DNA of 64,000 bases from a bacterium. Its GTDB lineage: Bacteria > SZUA-182 > DTGQ01. The notes beneath the pieces are model-generated. The model worked only from the letters and a program-made list of their open reading frames with translations, ran no database searches and had not been told where the DNA came from. Position numbers and translations under genes: made by a program. This document shows positions 8,724 through 17,699 of the stretch, in pieces. The stretch spans positions 41,638 through 105,637 of the forward strand of contig JBFLZW010000087.1 of assembly GCA_040755755.1 (NCBI GenBank). Reading direction: 5' to 3'. Each line of letters opens with the position of its first letter. The stretch's first letter is position 1.

Positions 8724-9951
8724 GTAACTACTCAGGCATAGGCAGGAGATGGTTATAGTTTTCATGATTTTTGTAGATTATCCGATAAGGTATAAAGGAG
8801 AGATGAAAAAGTAATTGAATATGAAAAGCGTCAAGTATTTGATATTGCCCCTATTCGGGTGGAAGTGACGGAGCATCGGGCAGAAATCAAGGATTGCCCT
8901 CATTGTGGTAAACGCAACAGGGCAGAGTTTCCATCCGAGGTGAGCCAGCCAGTACAGTATGGGAGTGGCATCAAGGCATGGGCTGTGTATTTCAACCAGT
9001 ATCATTTTATCCCACTGGAGCGTACGTGTGAGATCTTTGAGGATCTGGTTGATCATCGGCTTTGCGAGGCATCTGTGTTGCAGGCGAATACAGAGTTGGC
9101 AGAGTGTGTAAAACCAGCTTGTGAGGCGATCAAGCAGCGGTTGATAGCATCTGAGGTGGTCAACTTTGATGAATCCGGCTTACGAGTAGAAGGCAAGCTT
9201 AACTGGCTGCATGTGGCCAGTACTGCAAAACTTACTTATTACCAGGTCCATCGCAAGAGGGGTAAAGAGGCAATGGATCAGATAGGTATCTTGCCTGAAT
9301 TTAAAGGAGTTGCCGTTCATGACCACTGGGCACCGTATTCTAACTACGACCAATGCCGTCATAGTCTGTGTAATGCTCATCATTTACGAGAGCTTATCTT
9401 CATTCATGAGTGCTACCACCAGGAATGGGCAGAGCAGATGAAGGAGCTGCTGGTGGAGATTAAAGGGCAAGTGGATCATAGCCGTCTACAAAGCAATCAG
9501 CTCAATCCCAAAGAGGTTGAAAAGTTTGAAACCATTTATAGTAAGCTTATTGAGAAAGGATTAGAGGTCAATCACCCTCCTCCCCAGGAGCAGGTGCCAA
9601 AAAAGAAAAGAGGCAAGGTCAAGCAATCTCCCCCTAAAAACCTCCTTGACCGATTAAAGGAGCACAAACAGCAGGTGCTGACCTTTATGTATGACTTCCG
9701 TGTACCTTTTGATAACAATCAGGGAGAAAGGGATGTCCGGATGGTGAAAGTCAAGCAGAAAGTGTCAGGTTCTTTCCGAACACGAGAAAGAGCAGATAAT
9801 TTCTGTTGTAGTCGTAGTTATATCTCTACAGTAAGGAAAAATAGTCTCAGGGTCATCGATGCTATCAAAGATGCTTTCAAGGGAGTTCTCTTTATCCCCT
9901 CCCTCGTCGAATAAATCTCAATGAATCTCTATATCCAGGCTGAGTAGTTAC
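8724..9951 (+). mobile_element. IS66-family element, internally deleted, with 8-bp target duplication
   Basis: The left end GTAACTACTCAGGC (8724-8737) is inverted at the right end (9938-9951). The flanking octamer GAATTTTT occurs directly outside both ends (8716-8723 and 9952-9959). An 8-bp duplication is the hallmark of IS66 transposition. At 1228 bp with only a truncated TnpC ORF it is shorter than complete single-ORF IS66 relatives, and tnpA/tnpB are absent, so it is probably non-autonomous. Confidence 0.88.
8814..9914 (+). pseudogene. tnpC: IS66-family transposase TnpC, N-terminally truncated
   Basis: The homologous frame begins right after an in-frame TAA and reads VIEYEKRQVFDIAPIRVEVT before the zinc-binding DCPHCGK. 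This is the middle of a normal IS66 transposase: the N-terminal coiled-coil region is missing. GTG 8859 is the first usable start, giving 351 aa. Catalytic segments are present: NFDESGLRV (first Asp), VAVHDHWAPY (second Asp) and NNQGERDVRMVKVKQKVSG (Glu). The C-terminus looks complete. The catalytic core is intact but the protein is likely inactive or deficient. Confidence 0.85.
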
Positions 9952-9959
9952 GAATTTTT

Positions 9960-10137
9960 AAAAAAACGCACCGCGTTCCTCAAAATAAGATAAAAAATTG
10001 CAGGATTATGTCATTGTCTTCACCTTGACGATGAAAAGTTACATTCTCCAGGCATACCTATCTCCTCACACCTGGCGATTAGCGGTGTATCAGGGAGCCA
10101 GGGATAGCCAATATGCCTATACCGGCAATGGATTCAG
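9960..10137. other. Short gene-free stretch between two transposon remnants
   Basis: About 180 bp with no start-to-stop ORF of note. It may contain further decayed sequence from the adjacent transposase remnant. Confidence 0.3.
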
Positions 10138-10730
10138 TACCCGATACAGCCGTAGCAGATGAAGTGATCATAGTCTAAGTCCTTGATGTTGAGCTCGATC
10201 TTGGCCCGCTTATTGTAGTCTTCCCACACCTCTTCGGGGGCTCATATCCAGTTGGTTATGGCAAATGATCTGATAGCGCCATCTGGGAAAGAGAATCCCC
10301 TGGCCGTTATCCTCATGACCTGCTAACTTTTTTACTGCTACAAAATCACGGGGATGTTCCCAGTTATGCAGGCAGAAGGAGAAGGATGCTCCATAGATAG
10401 TAAGGTCAGGGTCTCAGGATCAGGATAGGCACAGATACCAAGCTTTTTCTTCAGTACATCGTCCAGGTTTAATGCCCGGCTGCTCTCGATGCGATCATAA
10501 CCCAGGATATTCTGCACAATCAAAATATGTACCTGCTCTTTCGAAATCCCCGGCAGACCAATCACATGCACAAAATCCACCAAAAACTGTGGACCCAGTG
10601 CAGAAAGGGTCGCATTTTTGTCATCTGCTCTATAGGTGAAGTCTGATAATTGGAGTTGCTTGGTGAGCTTTGCCTTATCTTTTTTTTCCTGCCGCTCTTG
10701 TGCTCTTCTTACTTGTCGTGATATACTCAT
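10138..10730 (-). pseudogene. Decayed IS1380-like (DDE) transposase with central deletion and frameshifts
   Basis: ATG 10730 has AAGGAG at good spacing. The first 95 or so residues are open and contain ILGYDRIESSRALNLDDVL and PDPETL, like the N-terminal region of IS1380-type transposases. The frame then degenerates. Downstream in other frames there are WEHPRDFVAVKKLAG, LFPRWRYQIICHNQLDMSP and VWEDYNKRAKIELNIKDL, which resemble the C-terminal region (WxFYNxRAxIExxIKEL). The catalytic centre between these parts is missing, so this is a deletion remnant. Family assignment is from motif memory only. Confidence 0.6.
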
Positions 10731-10935
10731 TGTCGGGCTCCTTTCAAGGTTTACTTAACGATTTCAATATCATACCTGATCGGAGCCCTCTCTGCAACAA
10801 ATTATTTTAGATTTGTTCTATTATTTCAAATAATTATCCTGCTGCCTCTGGTTTCAGGTTTAAATGATCATAATTGTCAAAAATAAAGATTTGACCCCAA
10901 TATTCCAGGAGGCTCTGGAGAAGCTGATTTGCCTC

Positions 10936-12003
10936 ATGTGCCCGGCAATTGAAACCTTTCAGATAACCAAAAAGTTCTATCAGACAAGGCGCTTGCGGGA
11001 TTTGCTCTCTGCTCCCTTCTCCTGGAAGGAGATTTGTGCCCTTCAGGGCGTGTCCCTGAAGGTTAACCAGGGGGAAGTATTCTGCCTGCTGGGGCCAAAC
11101 GGGGCCGGAAAGACAACCCTTATCAAGATTCTCTGCACCCTGATGCTGCCGACCGAAGGCCGTGCCCTGGTCAATGGGCTCGATGTAACTGCCAGCCCCG
11201 GTGAGGTGAGGCGGGCCATCGGCTATGTCATCAGCGAGGAGCGCAGTTTTTACTGGCGGCTCACTGCCTGGCAGAACCTGAAATTTTTCGGCATCCTGAA
11301 TAATATTCCGGCCACGGAACTGGATCGGCGGATTACCAGTGTGCTGAAGCTCGTTGACCTTGAGGGGAAGGCACAGACCCTGTTCAAGGATTTCTCCCTG
11401 GGGATGAAGCAGAGACTGGCTATTGCCCGCGCCCTTTTGACCGATCCGCTCATCCTGTTTATGGATGAGCCCACCCGCTCCCTGGACCCTGCCAGTGCCG
11501 ACTCCCTGAGACGCTTCATCCGGAGGCAGATCGTTGACCGGGAGGGCAAAACCGTTTTTCTGGCTACCCACAATCTGAAGGAAGTCGAAGAGATCGGCCA
11601 CCGCATGGCCATCATTCACGGGGGGAAGGTCAAAGCCTGCGGCACTCCGGCGGAGATGCATCCCGTGCTTGAGCGGCTGGACCGATATGTGATCCGCTTA
11701 CAGGCACTTCCCTCTGACTTTATCGGGAGATTGAACCGGCAGCTTGGAGGAAGGATCGGCATCCGGGTGATTACCGGAACAGGGCAGGACTCAAATGGGG
11801 CAGGGCAGGGGACGGCAGGGCAGGGAGCAGCAGGGCAGGGGGCCGAACTGGAGGTCAGCCTTGGTGAGGCAGACGGACACGACCGGCTGGAAATCCCGGA
11901 TGTGATCTCCTGTATGGTCGCTCTGGGTGCCCGCATAGAAGGCTGCCTGAAAAAGGAAATCCCGCTTTATGAAATCTACTCAGTCTATACCAGGGGTGAA
12001 TAG
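10936..12003 (+). CDS. ABC-2 type exporter ATP-binding protein
   Basis: 355 aa from ATG 10936, where family similarity starts; an in-frame ATG at 10864 would add 24 residues with a weak ribosome site. Walker A LLGPNGAGKTT, signature FSLGMKQRLAIARAL, Walker B LILFMDEPTRSLDP and the H-loop ATHNL are all present. The pattern fits DrrA/Nod-type ATPases that power ABC-2 exporters of lipids, polysaccharides or drugs. The C-terminal region contains a Gly/Gln-rich low-complexity run (GQGTAGQGAAGQGA) encoded by repeated GGGCAGG at about 11797-11845. The permease gene follows directly. Confidence 0.9.
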   Translation: MCPAIETFQITKKFYQTRRLRDLLSAPFSWKEICALQGVSLKVNQGEVFCLLGPNGAGKTTLIKILCTLMLPTEGRALVNGLDVTASPGEVRRAIGYVISEERSFYWRLTAWQNLKFFGILNNIPATELDRRITSVLKLVDLEGKAQTLFKDFSLGMKQRLAIARALLTDPLILFMDEPTRSLDPASADSLRRFIRRQIVDREGKTVFLATHNLKEVEEIGHRMAIIHGGKVKACGTPAEMHPVLERLDRYVIRLQALPSDFIGRLNRQLGGRIGIRVITGTGQDSNGAGQGTAGQGAAGQGAELEVSLGEADGHDRLEIPDVISCMVALGARIEGCLKKEIPLYEIYSVYTRGE

Positions 12004-12074
12004 AGCAGGGGAGGGGGGCAGACAAACGTGTGTATGGTGAAGATTATCAGACAATTGAGCGGAGCAGCGGCGGC

Positions 12075-12887
12075 ATGAGTTTTCCCAGAAAGGCCCTGGC
12101 CTTTATCCGGCGAGATTTCATTGAGGAGACGAGCTATAAGTTTTCCTTCTTTCTCCAGTTCTTTAGCATCTTCATCTCGGTCATGGTTTACTATTTTATT
12201 GCCAGACTCTTTGGAGCAGCGGCCGTTCCCTACCTGAAGCCCTATGGCGGAGACTATTTCTCCTTTGTCCTGATCGGCGTGGCTTTCACCAACTATCTGG
12301 AGATCGCCCTGCACAGTTTTTCCTCCAGCATCAGAAACGCCCAGATGACCGGCACCCTGGAAGCTGTTCTGGTTACCCAGACCGAGATACCGACCATCAT
12401 TGTTTCTTCCGCGCTCTACAGCTTTATCTGGACCTCGTTCCGGGTTATCGTTTACCTGATGATCGGCATCTTCCTGTTCAAGGTCAATATCAGTCAGGCA
12501 AATTTTGCCGGTGCAGCCGTGATTCTGCTCCTGACCATTACCACCTTCAGCAGTATCGGCATCATCTCGGCCAGTTTCATTATGGTTCTGAAGAAAGGGG
12601 ACCCGGTGGCCAGCATATTTTCAGGCCTGTCCTGGTTTCTGGGCGGGGTGTATTACCCGATTGCGGTCCTGCCGTCCTGGCTCAGGAGATTTTCGTATAT
12701 CATCCCGCTGACCTATTCTCTTGAGGGGATGCGGTTTGCCCTGCTCAAGGGCTACTCCCTGAAAGAGCTGAGCCCGAATATCATGGGCCTGGGACTTTTC
12801 TCGATGATCATGCTGCCCTTCAGCATCCTTGGCTTTCGCCTGGCCGTAAACAAGGCCAAGCGGGACGGCAGCCTTACGCATTATTAA
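12075..12887 (+). CDS. ABC-2 type transporter permease
   Basis: 270 aa from ATG 12075 (a GTG at 12030 would add 15 residues). About six membrane helices. The N-terminal amphipathic RKALAFIRRDFIEE and the conserved loop LSWFLGGVYYPIAVLPSWLR before the last helices are typical of ABC-2 permeases. It pairs with the ATPase immediately upstream to form an exporter; the substrate is not evident. Confidence 0.88.
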   Translation: MSFPRKALAFIRRDFIEETSYKFSFFLQFFSIFISVMVYYFIARLFGAAAVPYLKPYGGDYFSFVLIGVAFTNYLEIALHSFSSSIRNAQMTGTLEAVLVTQTEIPTIIVSSALYSFIWTSFRVIVYLMIGIFLFKVNISQANFAGAAVILLLTITTFSSIGIISASFIMVLKKGDPVASIFSGLSWFLGGVYYPIAVLPSWLRRFSYIIPLTYSLEGMRFALLKGYSLKELSPNIMGLGLFSMIMLPFSILGFRLAVNKAKRDGSLTHY

Positions 12888-12895
12888 AAAATTTT

Positions 12896-13141
12896 AACCA
12901 CGAAACACACGAAACACACGAAAGTATTTTATAAAACAATTCTTTCTATTTGTACCTTGGGGTAGTGCCCAAAGTTTACCAGCAGGCCAAGGCGCAGACC
13001 TGTTGCTTTCAGGTAATTAAAAACCTGTGCTTTGTGCTCATCTGCAAGTTCTTTTACCGCCTTTAATTCGATTCCTTGAATAGCGTAACATTCCTCCCTG
13101 TAAAGAATCTTTTTTTCGTGTATTTCGTGTGTTTCGTGGTT
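12896..13141. repeat. Inverted CACGAAA repeats flanking a GxxExxY fragment
   Basis: 12896-12924 reads AACCACGAAACACACGAAAC and continues with another ACACGAAAG. 13115-13141 reads the complement (TTCGTGTATTTCGTGTGTTT, then CGTGGTT). The two arms enclose a small ORF and could form a 27-bp hairpin stem. Confidence 0.75.
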
Positions 13142-13144
13142 CAT
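12929..13144 (-). pseudogene. GxxExxY-family protein, 3' fragment with repeat-encoded N-terminus
   Basis: 71 aa. Residues from about 24 onward (IELKAVKELADEHKAQVFNY, then LKATGLRLGLLVNFG and VQIERIVL) match the C-terminal half of GxxExxY proteins. Full-length members are roughly 120-130 aa and start with the GxxExxY box, which is missing here. The first dozen residues (MNHETHEIHEKK) are simply the translation of the flanking CACGAAA repeat. It is probably a truncated copy. Function of the family is unknown to me. Confidence 0.6.
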
Positions 13145-13164
13145 ACAAGCTTTTTGCCTGTCGT

Positions 13165-13620
13165 CTAGACGGTCATCTTCATGATTATCCAGTTCTTGCC
13201 CTGGGTGTGGATCAGGGCATACCTGCCCGTAAGTCGCTGGCCGCTCAGTTCGAAGACGATCTTTTTTCCGCTCCGCTCTTCCAGCCGGTATTCTCCCCGG
13301 TCCCAGATTTCGACTGTGCCTGCGCCGTAATTGCCTTCAGGAATGATGCCTTCAAAGGAGATGTAGTCCAGGGGGTGATCCTCGGTCTCGACTGCCAGCC
13401 GTTTGATTTTGGGTTCATCAGGCACGCCTTTGGGCACGGCCCAGCTTTTCAGGACTCCATCCATCTCCAGCCGGAAATCGTAGTGAAGATGGGTGGCCTG
13501 ATGCCTGTGCACCACGAATCGCAGCCGTGCAGGGTCGCTGATCTGCTGATCGCCCGCGGGTTCCGGCGTGGCCGGGAAATTCCTTTTCTTTCGGTATTCA
13601 TCCAGGGAGATAAGCCTCAC
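13165..13620 (-). CDS. Stand-alone LigD-type 3'-phosphoesterase
   Basis: 151 aa, the size of the phosphoesterase domain of bacterial DNA ligase D. RFVVHRHQATHLHYDFRLEM gives H40, H46, D48 and R50; with H82 in ETEDHPLDY these match the metal-site residues H42, H48, D50, R52 and H84 of the Pseudomonas LigD domain. EGIIPEGNYGAGTVEIWDRG is also conserved. The family removes 3'-phosphate or ribonucleotide ends during repair. No ligase, polymerase or Ku gene is adjacent, so the domain works alone here. It lies 40 bp downstream of metF on the same strand. Confidence 0.88.
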   Translation of the reverse strand: MRLISLDEYRKKRNFPATPEPAGDQQISDPARLRFVVHRHQATHLHYDFRLEMDGVLKSWAVPKGVPDEPKIKRLAVETEDHPLDYISFEGIIPEGNYGAGTVEIWDRGEYRLEERSGKKIVFELSGQRLTGRYALIHTQGKNWIIMKMTV

Positions 13621-13660
13621 CTCCTGCTTTTCTCAAGTGCCTCCGGGCTTCTCCGGCTGC

Positions 13661-14527
13661 TTATTTCCGTTCCTTAAGGGCTTGCACAAACTCGATGATT
13701 TCATTGGTGCCGTCGATATTTCCCAGGGCCATGATGTGAATCCCGTTGACATACGGGTATATCTGCTGGATAAGCTCACAGGCGATCCTGACACCGGCCT
13801 TACCATCCTGCCGCAGCCTGTCCATGACCTGTTCCGGGATATCGACCCCGGCCACGTTTTTTTGCATGTACTCGGCCATCTTCAAGCCCTTGAGAGGCAT
13901 AATACCCAGAATTACCGGCACCTGCAGGGGGCTCATCTCCTGCATGAAAGCAATGGCCTTCTCGGCATCATAGACCGGCTGGGTCTGGAAAAAATGCGCA
14001 CCGGCCTGTATTTTATCCTGAACTCTTCTGAATTCGATCTCCCTGTTTCTGGCCGAAGGTGCTGCGGTGGCGGAAATGGTAAAATCCGTGCAGCCGCCAA
14101 ATTCCTTTTCATTATAATCGACCCCGCGGTTCATGTTTCTGATGAGGGAGATCAGCCCCAGGGTGTCGAGGTCATAGACAGGTTTCGATGGATACGGCCC
14201 ATGCTGAGGGCCATCTCCCGTAGTCGGCAGAATGAAGCGAATCCCCAGGGCATGAGCGCCGAGAAGGTCTGCCTGAGTACCCAGGAGGCTCCGGTCCCGG
14301 CAGGTAAAATGGGGGATAGTCTCAATCCCCAGCTCGGTCTGAACGATATGCGACAGGGCAATCGAGTTGATCCGCAGATTGGCCATAGGACAATCATGAA
14401 TGTTGACTGCATCAAGGGGCAGATATCTGCGTGCCTTCTCTAACGTTTCCTCGACATTCACCCCATTGGTAGGGCCCAGCTCGGTGGTGATTACAAATTG
14501 CTTTCCCAGTTTCTCTTTAAAGCTCAT
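13661..14527 (-). CDS. metF: Methylenetetrahydrofolate reductase (MetF-type)
   Basis: 288 aa, typical MetF length. TTELGPTNGVNVEETLEKAR is the N-terminal strand of the TIM barrel; FILPTTGDGPQHGP holds the flavin-binding TGD motif; GAHFFQTQPVYD and GIMPLKGLKMAEYM are conserved. It makes 5-methyl-tetrahydrofolate for methionine synthesis or the methyl branch of the Wood-Ljungdahl pathway. A strong AAGGAG precedes the ATG. The upstream radical SAM gene is 15 bp away, so both are likely co-transcribed. Confidence 0.9.
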   Translation of the reverse strand: MSFKEKLGKQFVITTELGPTNGVNVEETLEKARRYLPLDAVNIHDCPMANLRINSIALSHIVQTELGIETIPHFTCRDRSLLGTQADLLGAHALGIRFILPTTGDGPQHGPYPSKPVYDLDTLGLISLIRNMNRGVDYNEKEFGGCTDFTISATAAPSARNREIEFRRVQDKIQAGAHFFQTQPVYDAEKAIAFMQEMSPLQVPVILGIMPLKGLKMAEYMQKNVAGVDIPEQVMDRLRQDGKAGVRIACELIQQIYPYVNGIHIMALGNIDGTNEIIEFVQALKERK

Positions 14528-14542
14528 TCCCGCTGACTCCTT

Positions 14543-16336
14543 CTAAGCGTGGGTTATGCCTTCGACCCACTGGCCGTAACAGGCATTGAGAGAACTTTCC
14601 AGGGTACGGAGCGACTCTTCCACCAGATGACGAAAGTCCTTGTCGATCTTGAGATATTCTTTGTGTAGATCCTTCAGGAGATTGTCTTTGGCAATTCGGA
14701 GGTCCTTCATGGCCTTCTCCAGTTCAAGAGAATAGGCATCGACAACCTTTTGCCGGTATGAATCTATCATCAGCCTGACCTGGCTCTTGAAATCATCCAC
14801 AGCGAGAATCTCCCGGGTGATTTTAAAGAAATGATACCCCATAATCGCCTGCCGCACCGCTTCCGAAAACATCCGTGGATTAATGAACACAGACTTCACG
14901 AGGTAGTTCAGGTAATGGTGCCCATAGGAAGAAAAGGTCTGCCTGGTGAGCGACAGAAAGAAAGCATACATCTCTCTGGTCCTTACCCGGCGGGAGGAAT
15001 TCTGATGGGGGTGAATGTTGCGCAGGAAATTCAGGCAGCGGTCAAAGTATGATTTGGGTTGGTAAATTTGAGCAATAACCCGCTTATATCCGTCGAGAAG
15101 GGTTGAAATATCCATTCTGGGCGTAAAGTTCAACTGGAGGTCATGGGTATTGTTCCCTGTGGAATCCTGCAGGAGCCTGCCTTCATTTTGCAGACGGCGA
15201 TAGAGCTGGGTGCCGGGCAGAGCGGTCAGCAGCCCCACCATGGCCAGGACAATTCCCGACTCCTGAATGAATTGGACCTGACGTTCGAAAATGTCCGGCG
15301 GATCGGTATCAAAGCCAACGATAAAGCCGCCAGCCACCTCGATCCCCTTATTCTGGATTTTGATCACGCTGTCAAACAGATCCTGTCTCACATTCTGAGA
15401 TTTGCCCGCCTCGATGAGCGTTTCCCTGACCGGCGTTTCGATTCCCAAAAATACCATGTTGAACCCGGCAGCACCCATCATATCCATAAGCTCTTCATCA
15501 CCAGCCATATCCACCGAAGCTTCCGTAAATAAGTCGAATGGATAGCCGTGCTGTTTCTGCCAGGCGGCAATCAGGGGCAAAAGCTGTTTAACCTGCTGCT
15601 TATTGCCGATGAAGTTATCATCCACGATAAATACAGACCCCCGCCAGCCAAGAGAATACAGGAGGTTAATCTCACTCATAAACTGCTGATTGGTTTTCGT
15701 GCGCAGCTTGCGGCCAAACATCTCGATGATATCACAGAATTCACAGTTAAACGGGCATCCGCGAGAGTATTGCAGGGCCATACTGCCGTAATCATGGATG
15801 GAGGAAAGCAGGTCGAATCGCGGCAAGGGTGTAGTCGTAATATCCGCTCTGTCCTGGGCAGTATAAATATGCCTGGCCTGTCCTCTTTCAAAATCGGATA
15901 AAAATAGCGGCAGAGTCACTTCAGCTTCATTCAGGATAAAGTAGTCGACATTTTCTATTTTTTCATAGGAAGAGGTGGGATAGGGGCCTCCTGCCGCCAG
16001 CGGAACAGCCAATCGCCGGCACCGTGCCGCCAGCCTGGCAAAAGATTCCTTTTGCACGATCATGGCTGAGGTAAGTACCAGATCTGCCTGGGCAATCATT
16101 TCATCATCCAGCGGCATCACATTCATATCAACAAACTTGAGCTCATAGGAGGGGGGAAGCATGGCTGCTACGGTCAAAAGACCAAGTGGCGGAATCGCTG
16201 CCTTCTTGCCGACAAACGGCAGAGCATACCGGAAGCTCCAGTAAGTAGGCGGAATCTCCGGGTAAACAAGTAAAACCTGTTTGGAGGGCTGTGCCCCTCT
16301 GGCATTTCTTTTATCTTTTTTCAGGACATTTGTCAT
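14543..16336 (-). CDS. B12-binding-type radical SAM protein (DUF4070-like C-terminus)
   Basis: 597 aa. Residues 20-160 form a Rossmann-like B12-binding-type domain (VLLVYPEIPPTYWSF...). The usual cobalamin His is not evident (VDMNVMPLDDE). The radical SAM CxxxCxxC is GCPFNCEFC (C194, C198, C201), followed by DIIEMFGRKLRTKT and VFIVDDNFIGN, a pattern shared with class B methylases such as HpnR. A helical C-terminal region follows. It probably methylates or rearranges an unreactive carbon; the substrate is unknown. Coupling with metF suggests, but does not prove, one-carbon use. Confidence 0.82.
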   Translation of the reverse strand: MTNVLKKDKRNARGAQPSKQVLLVYPEIPPTYWSFRYALPFVGKKAAIPPLGLLTVAAMLPPSYELKFVDMNVMPLDDEMIAQADLVLTSAMIVQKESFARLAARCRRLAVPLAAGGPYPTSSYEKIENVDYFILNEAEVTLPLFLSDFERGQARHIYTAQDRADITTTPLPRFDLLSSIHDYGSMALQYSRGCPFNCEFCDIIEMFGRKLRTKTNQQFMSEINLLYSLGWRGSVFIVDDNFIGNKQQVKQLLPLIAAWQKQHGYPFDLFTEASVDMAGDEELMDMMGAAGFNMVFLGIETPVRETLIEAGKSQNVRQDLFDSVIKIQNKGIEVAGGFIVGFDTDPPDIFERQVQFIQESGIVLAMVGLLTALPGTQLYRRLQNEGRLLQDSTGNNTHDLQLNFTPRMDISTLLDGYKRVIAQIYQPKSYFDRCLNFLRNIHPHQNSSRRVRTREMYAFFLSLTRQTFSSYGHHYLNYLVKSVFINPRMFSEAVRQAIMGYHFFKITREILAVDDFKSQVRLMIDSYRQKVVDAYSLELEKAMKDLRIAKDNLLKDLHKEYLKIDKDFRHLVEESLRTLESSLNACYGQWVEGITHA

Positions 16337-16499
16337 CGCTTTTCCTCTTCATACAAAATCATACATCATACAAAATCATACATCGAGAGAAGGGCAGAAG
16401 GTTTCCAATATTGAATATATCGTCAGGAGCTGCCTTATCCTTCTGCCTGTTTCAGGTACTTGAGTATAACGCAGGGATGAGCATGTGGTCACTTTTTGA

Positions 16500-16556
16500 G
16501 AATTCAGGAGTCAGGAGCCAGAATAAAGGCTGTCTTTTCTCCTGACTTCTGAATTC
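16500..16556. repeat. Inverted GAATTCAGGAGTCAGGAG repeat
   Basis: 16500-16517 is complementary to 16539-16556 with one mismatch and continues as a CTGACTCCTGG copy to 16566. It could act as a terminator-like hairpin at the 3' end of the kinase gene. The same motif occurs at 21332-21362. Confidence 0.65.
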
Positions 16557-16568
16557 TGACTCCTGGAG

Positions 16569-17699
16569 TTATGAATGCGGCAGCACCATGGTACATCTTG
16601 TTCCCTGTCCCGGCATACTGTCAAAGAGAATATGGCCATTATGGGCTTCAATTATCCGTTGGGCAATTGTAAGACCCAATCCAATATTTCGGGTTTTGGT
16701 AGTAAAAAAAGCCTCAGTGATATGGGGTAGATACTTCGGGTCAATCCCTGTTCCCTGATCGATGATCCTGACCTCCAGGGTTTTTTTGGCATACGCGGTC
16801 TGGATGGTGAGCTCTCCCCCTTCAGGCATGGCCTGAATTGAGTTTCGGATGACCTGGGAAAAGGCAATCTGCATCTGTTCAGGATCGATCATGCTGACCG
16901 GGATAAGCGGATCCAATTGAAAATTGACTTTAATCTTTTGAGAGATTGGGATATGATGAACGGTTTCCGTTAAAATTTCATTCACCTGCGAGGGCACCGG
17001 ATTGGTCTGTATCTTCCTGGTAACAGACAGGAGAGTTGAGAGAAACCTGTTCGAGCTGGCGATTTCATTTTCGACGATGTGAATATACTTGGGGAAAACA
17101 GGATCAGCCTGATCAGGTATCTTTTTCTGGAGGAAATACAGCGCATTGTTGATCGTGGTAAAAGGGTTTTTCAACTCATGGGCGATAAAAGAAGTAAGCC
17201 GATCCAGAATCTTAAGTTTCTCCTCGTAAACGAGGGGAGGTTGCTCTTTTTCAGCGGGGAGGGGCGCCTCCGCCGCTCTTGTCTCACCTCGTCTGGCCTG
17301 CCTGGCTCTTCTCTCCTGAGATGAGAGGAATTGAATCATCCGGCTGACAAGCTGAAGAACGACTGCCGGGGATTCCAGGTCGTCAACATAATAGGAGAAT
17401 GCTCCTTCCATGATGGCCTGGTTAAGAACCTTCTCGTTGCCCGGAGGGGCGATGACCAGCATCTCAGCAGGGAAGTTTTTTGAAACCACAGCCCGAACCA
17501 GGCGAAGGATGTCAATAGCCGGAGGATGATGATAGATAATAACAATATCACAGAGGTGAGACTCCAATTTACTGAGACAGATATCTTCCGATTCAGCTAT
17601 GTCAATTGTCATTTGAATCTTCTGAAAGTCCAGAGGAGTAATGATCCTTTGAATAAACTGGCTAGAATCGGCAACGAAAATTCCCTGAAAATTTATCAT
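16569..17699 (-). CDS. Histidine kinase with degenerate N-terminal receiver domain
   Basis: 376 aa, soluble. Residues 1-120 look like a CheY-type receiver, but the phospho-acceptor position is Tyr56 (CDIVIIYHHPP). After a charged linker come the H-box FIAHELKNPFTTI (H174), N-box QVIRNSIQAM, G1 box DQGTGIDP, F-box AFFTTK and G2 GLGLTIAQ. It should autophosphorylate in the cytoplasm. No partner regulator is adjacent; the only response regulator in the window (56.4 kb) also has a damaged receiver. Confidence 0.85.
   Translation of the reverse strand: MINFQGIFVADSSQFIQRIITPLDFQKIQMTIDIAESEDICLSKLESHLCDIVIIYHHPPAIDILRLVRAVVSKNFPAEMLVIAPPGNEKVLNQAIMEGAFSYYVDDLESPAVVLQLVSRMIQFLSSQERRARQARRGETRAAEAPLPAEKEQPPLVYEEKLKILDRLTSFIAHELKNPFTTINNALYFLQKKIPDQADPVFPKYIHIVENEIASSNRFLSTLLSVTRKIQTNPVPSQVNEILTETVHHIPISQKIKVNFQLDPLIPVSMIDPEQMQIAFSQVIRNSIQAMPEGGELTIQTAYAKKTLEVRIIDQGTGIDPKYLPHITEAFFTTKTRNIGLGLTIAQRIIEAHNGHILFDSMPGQGTRCTMVLPHS

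Noticed and set aside
13129..14443. Long plus-strand frames opposite ligD-type gene and metF
   Set aside because: They are antisense to well-supported genes and have no recognisable domains.
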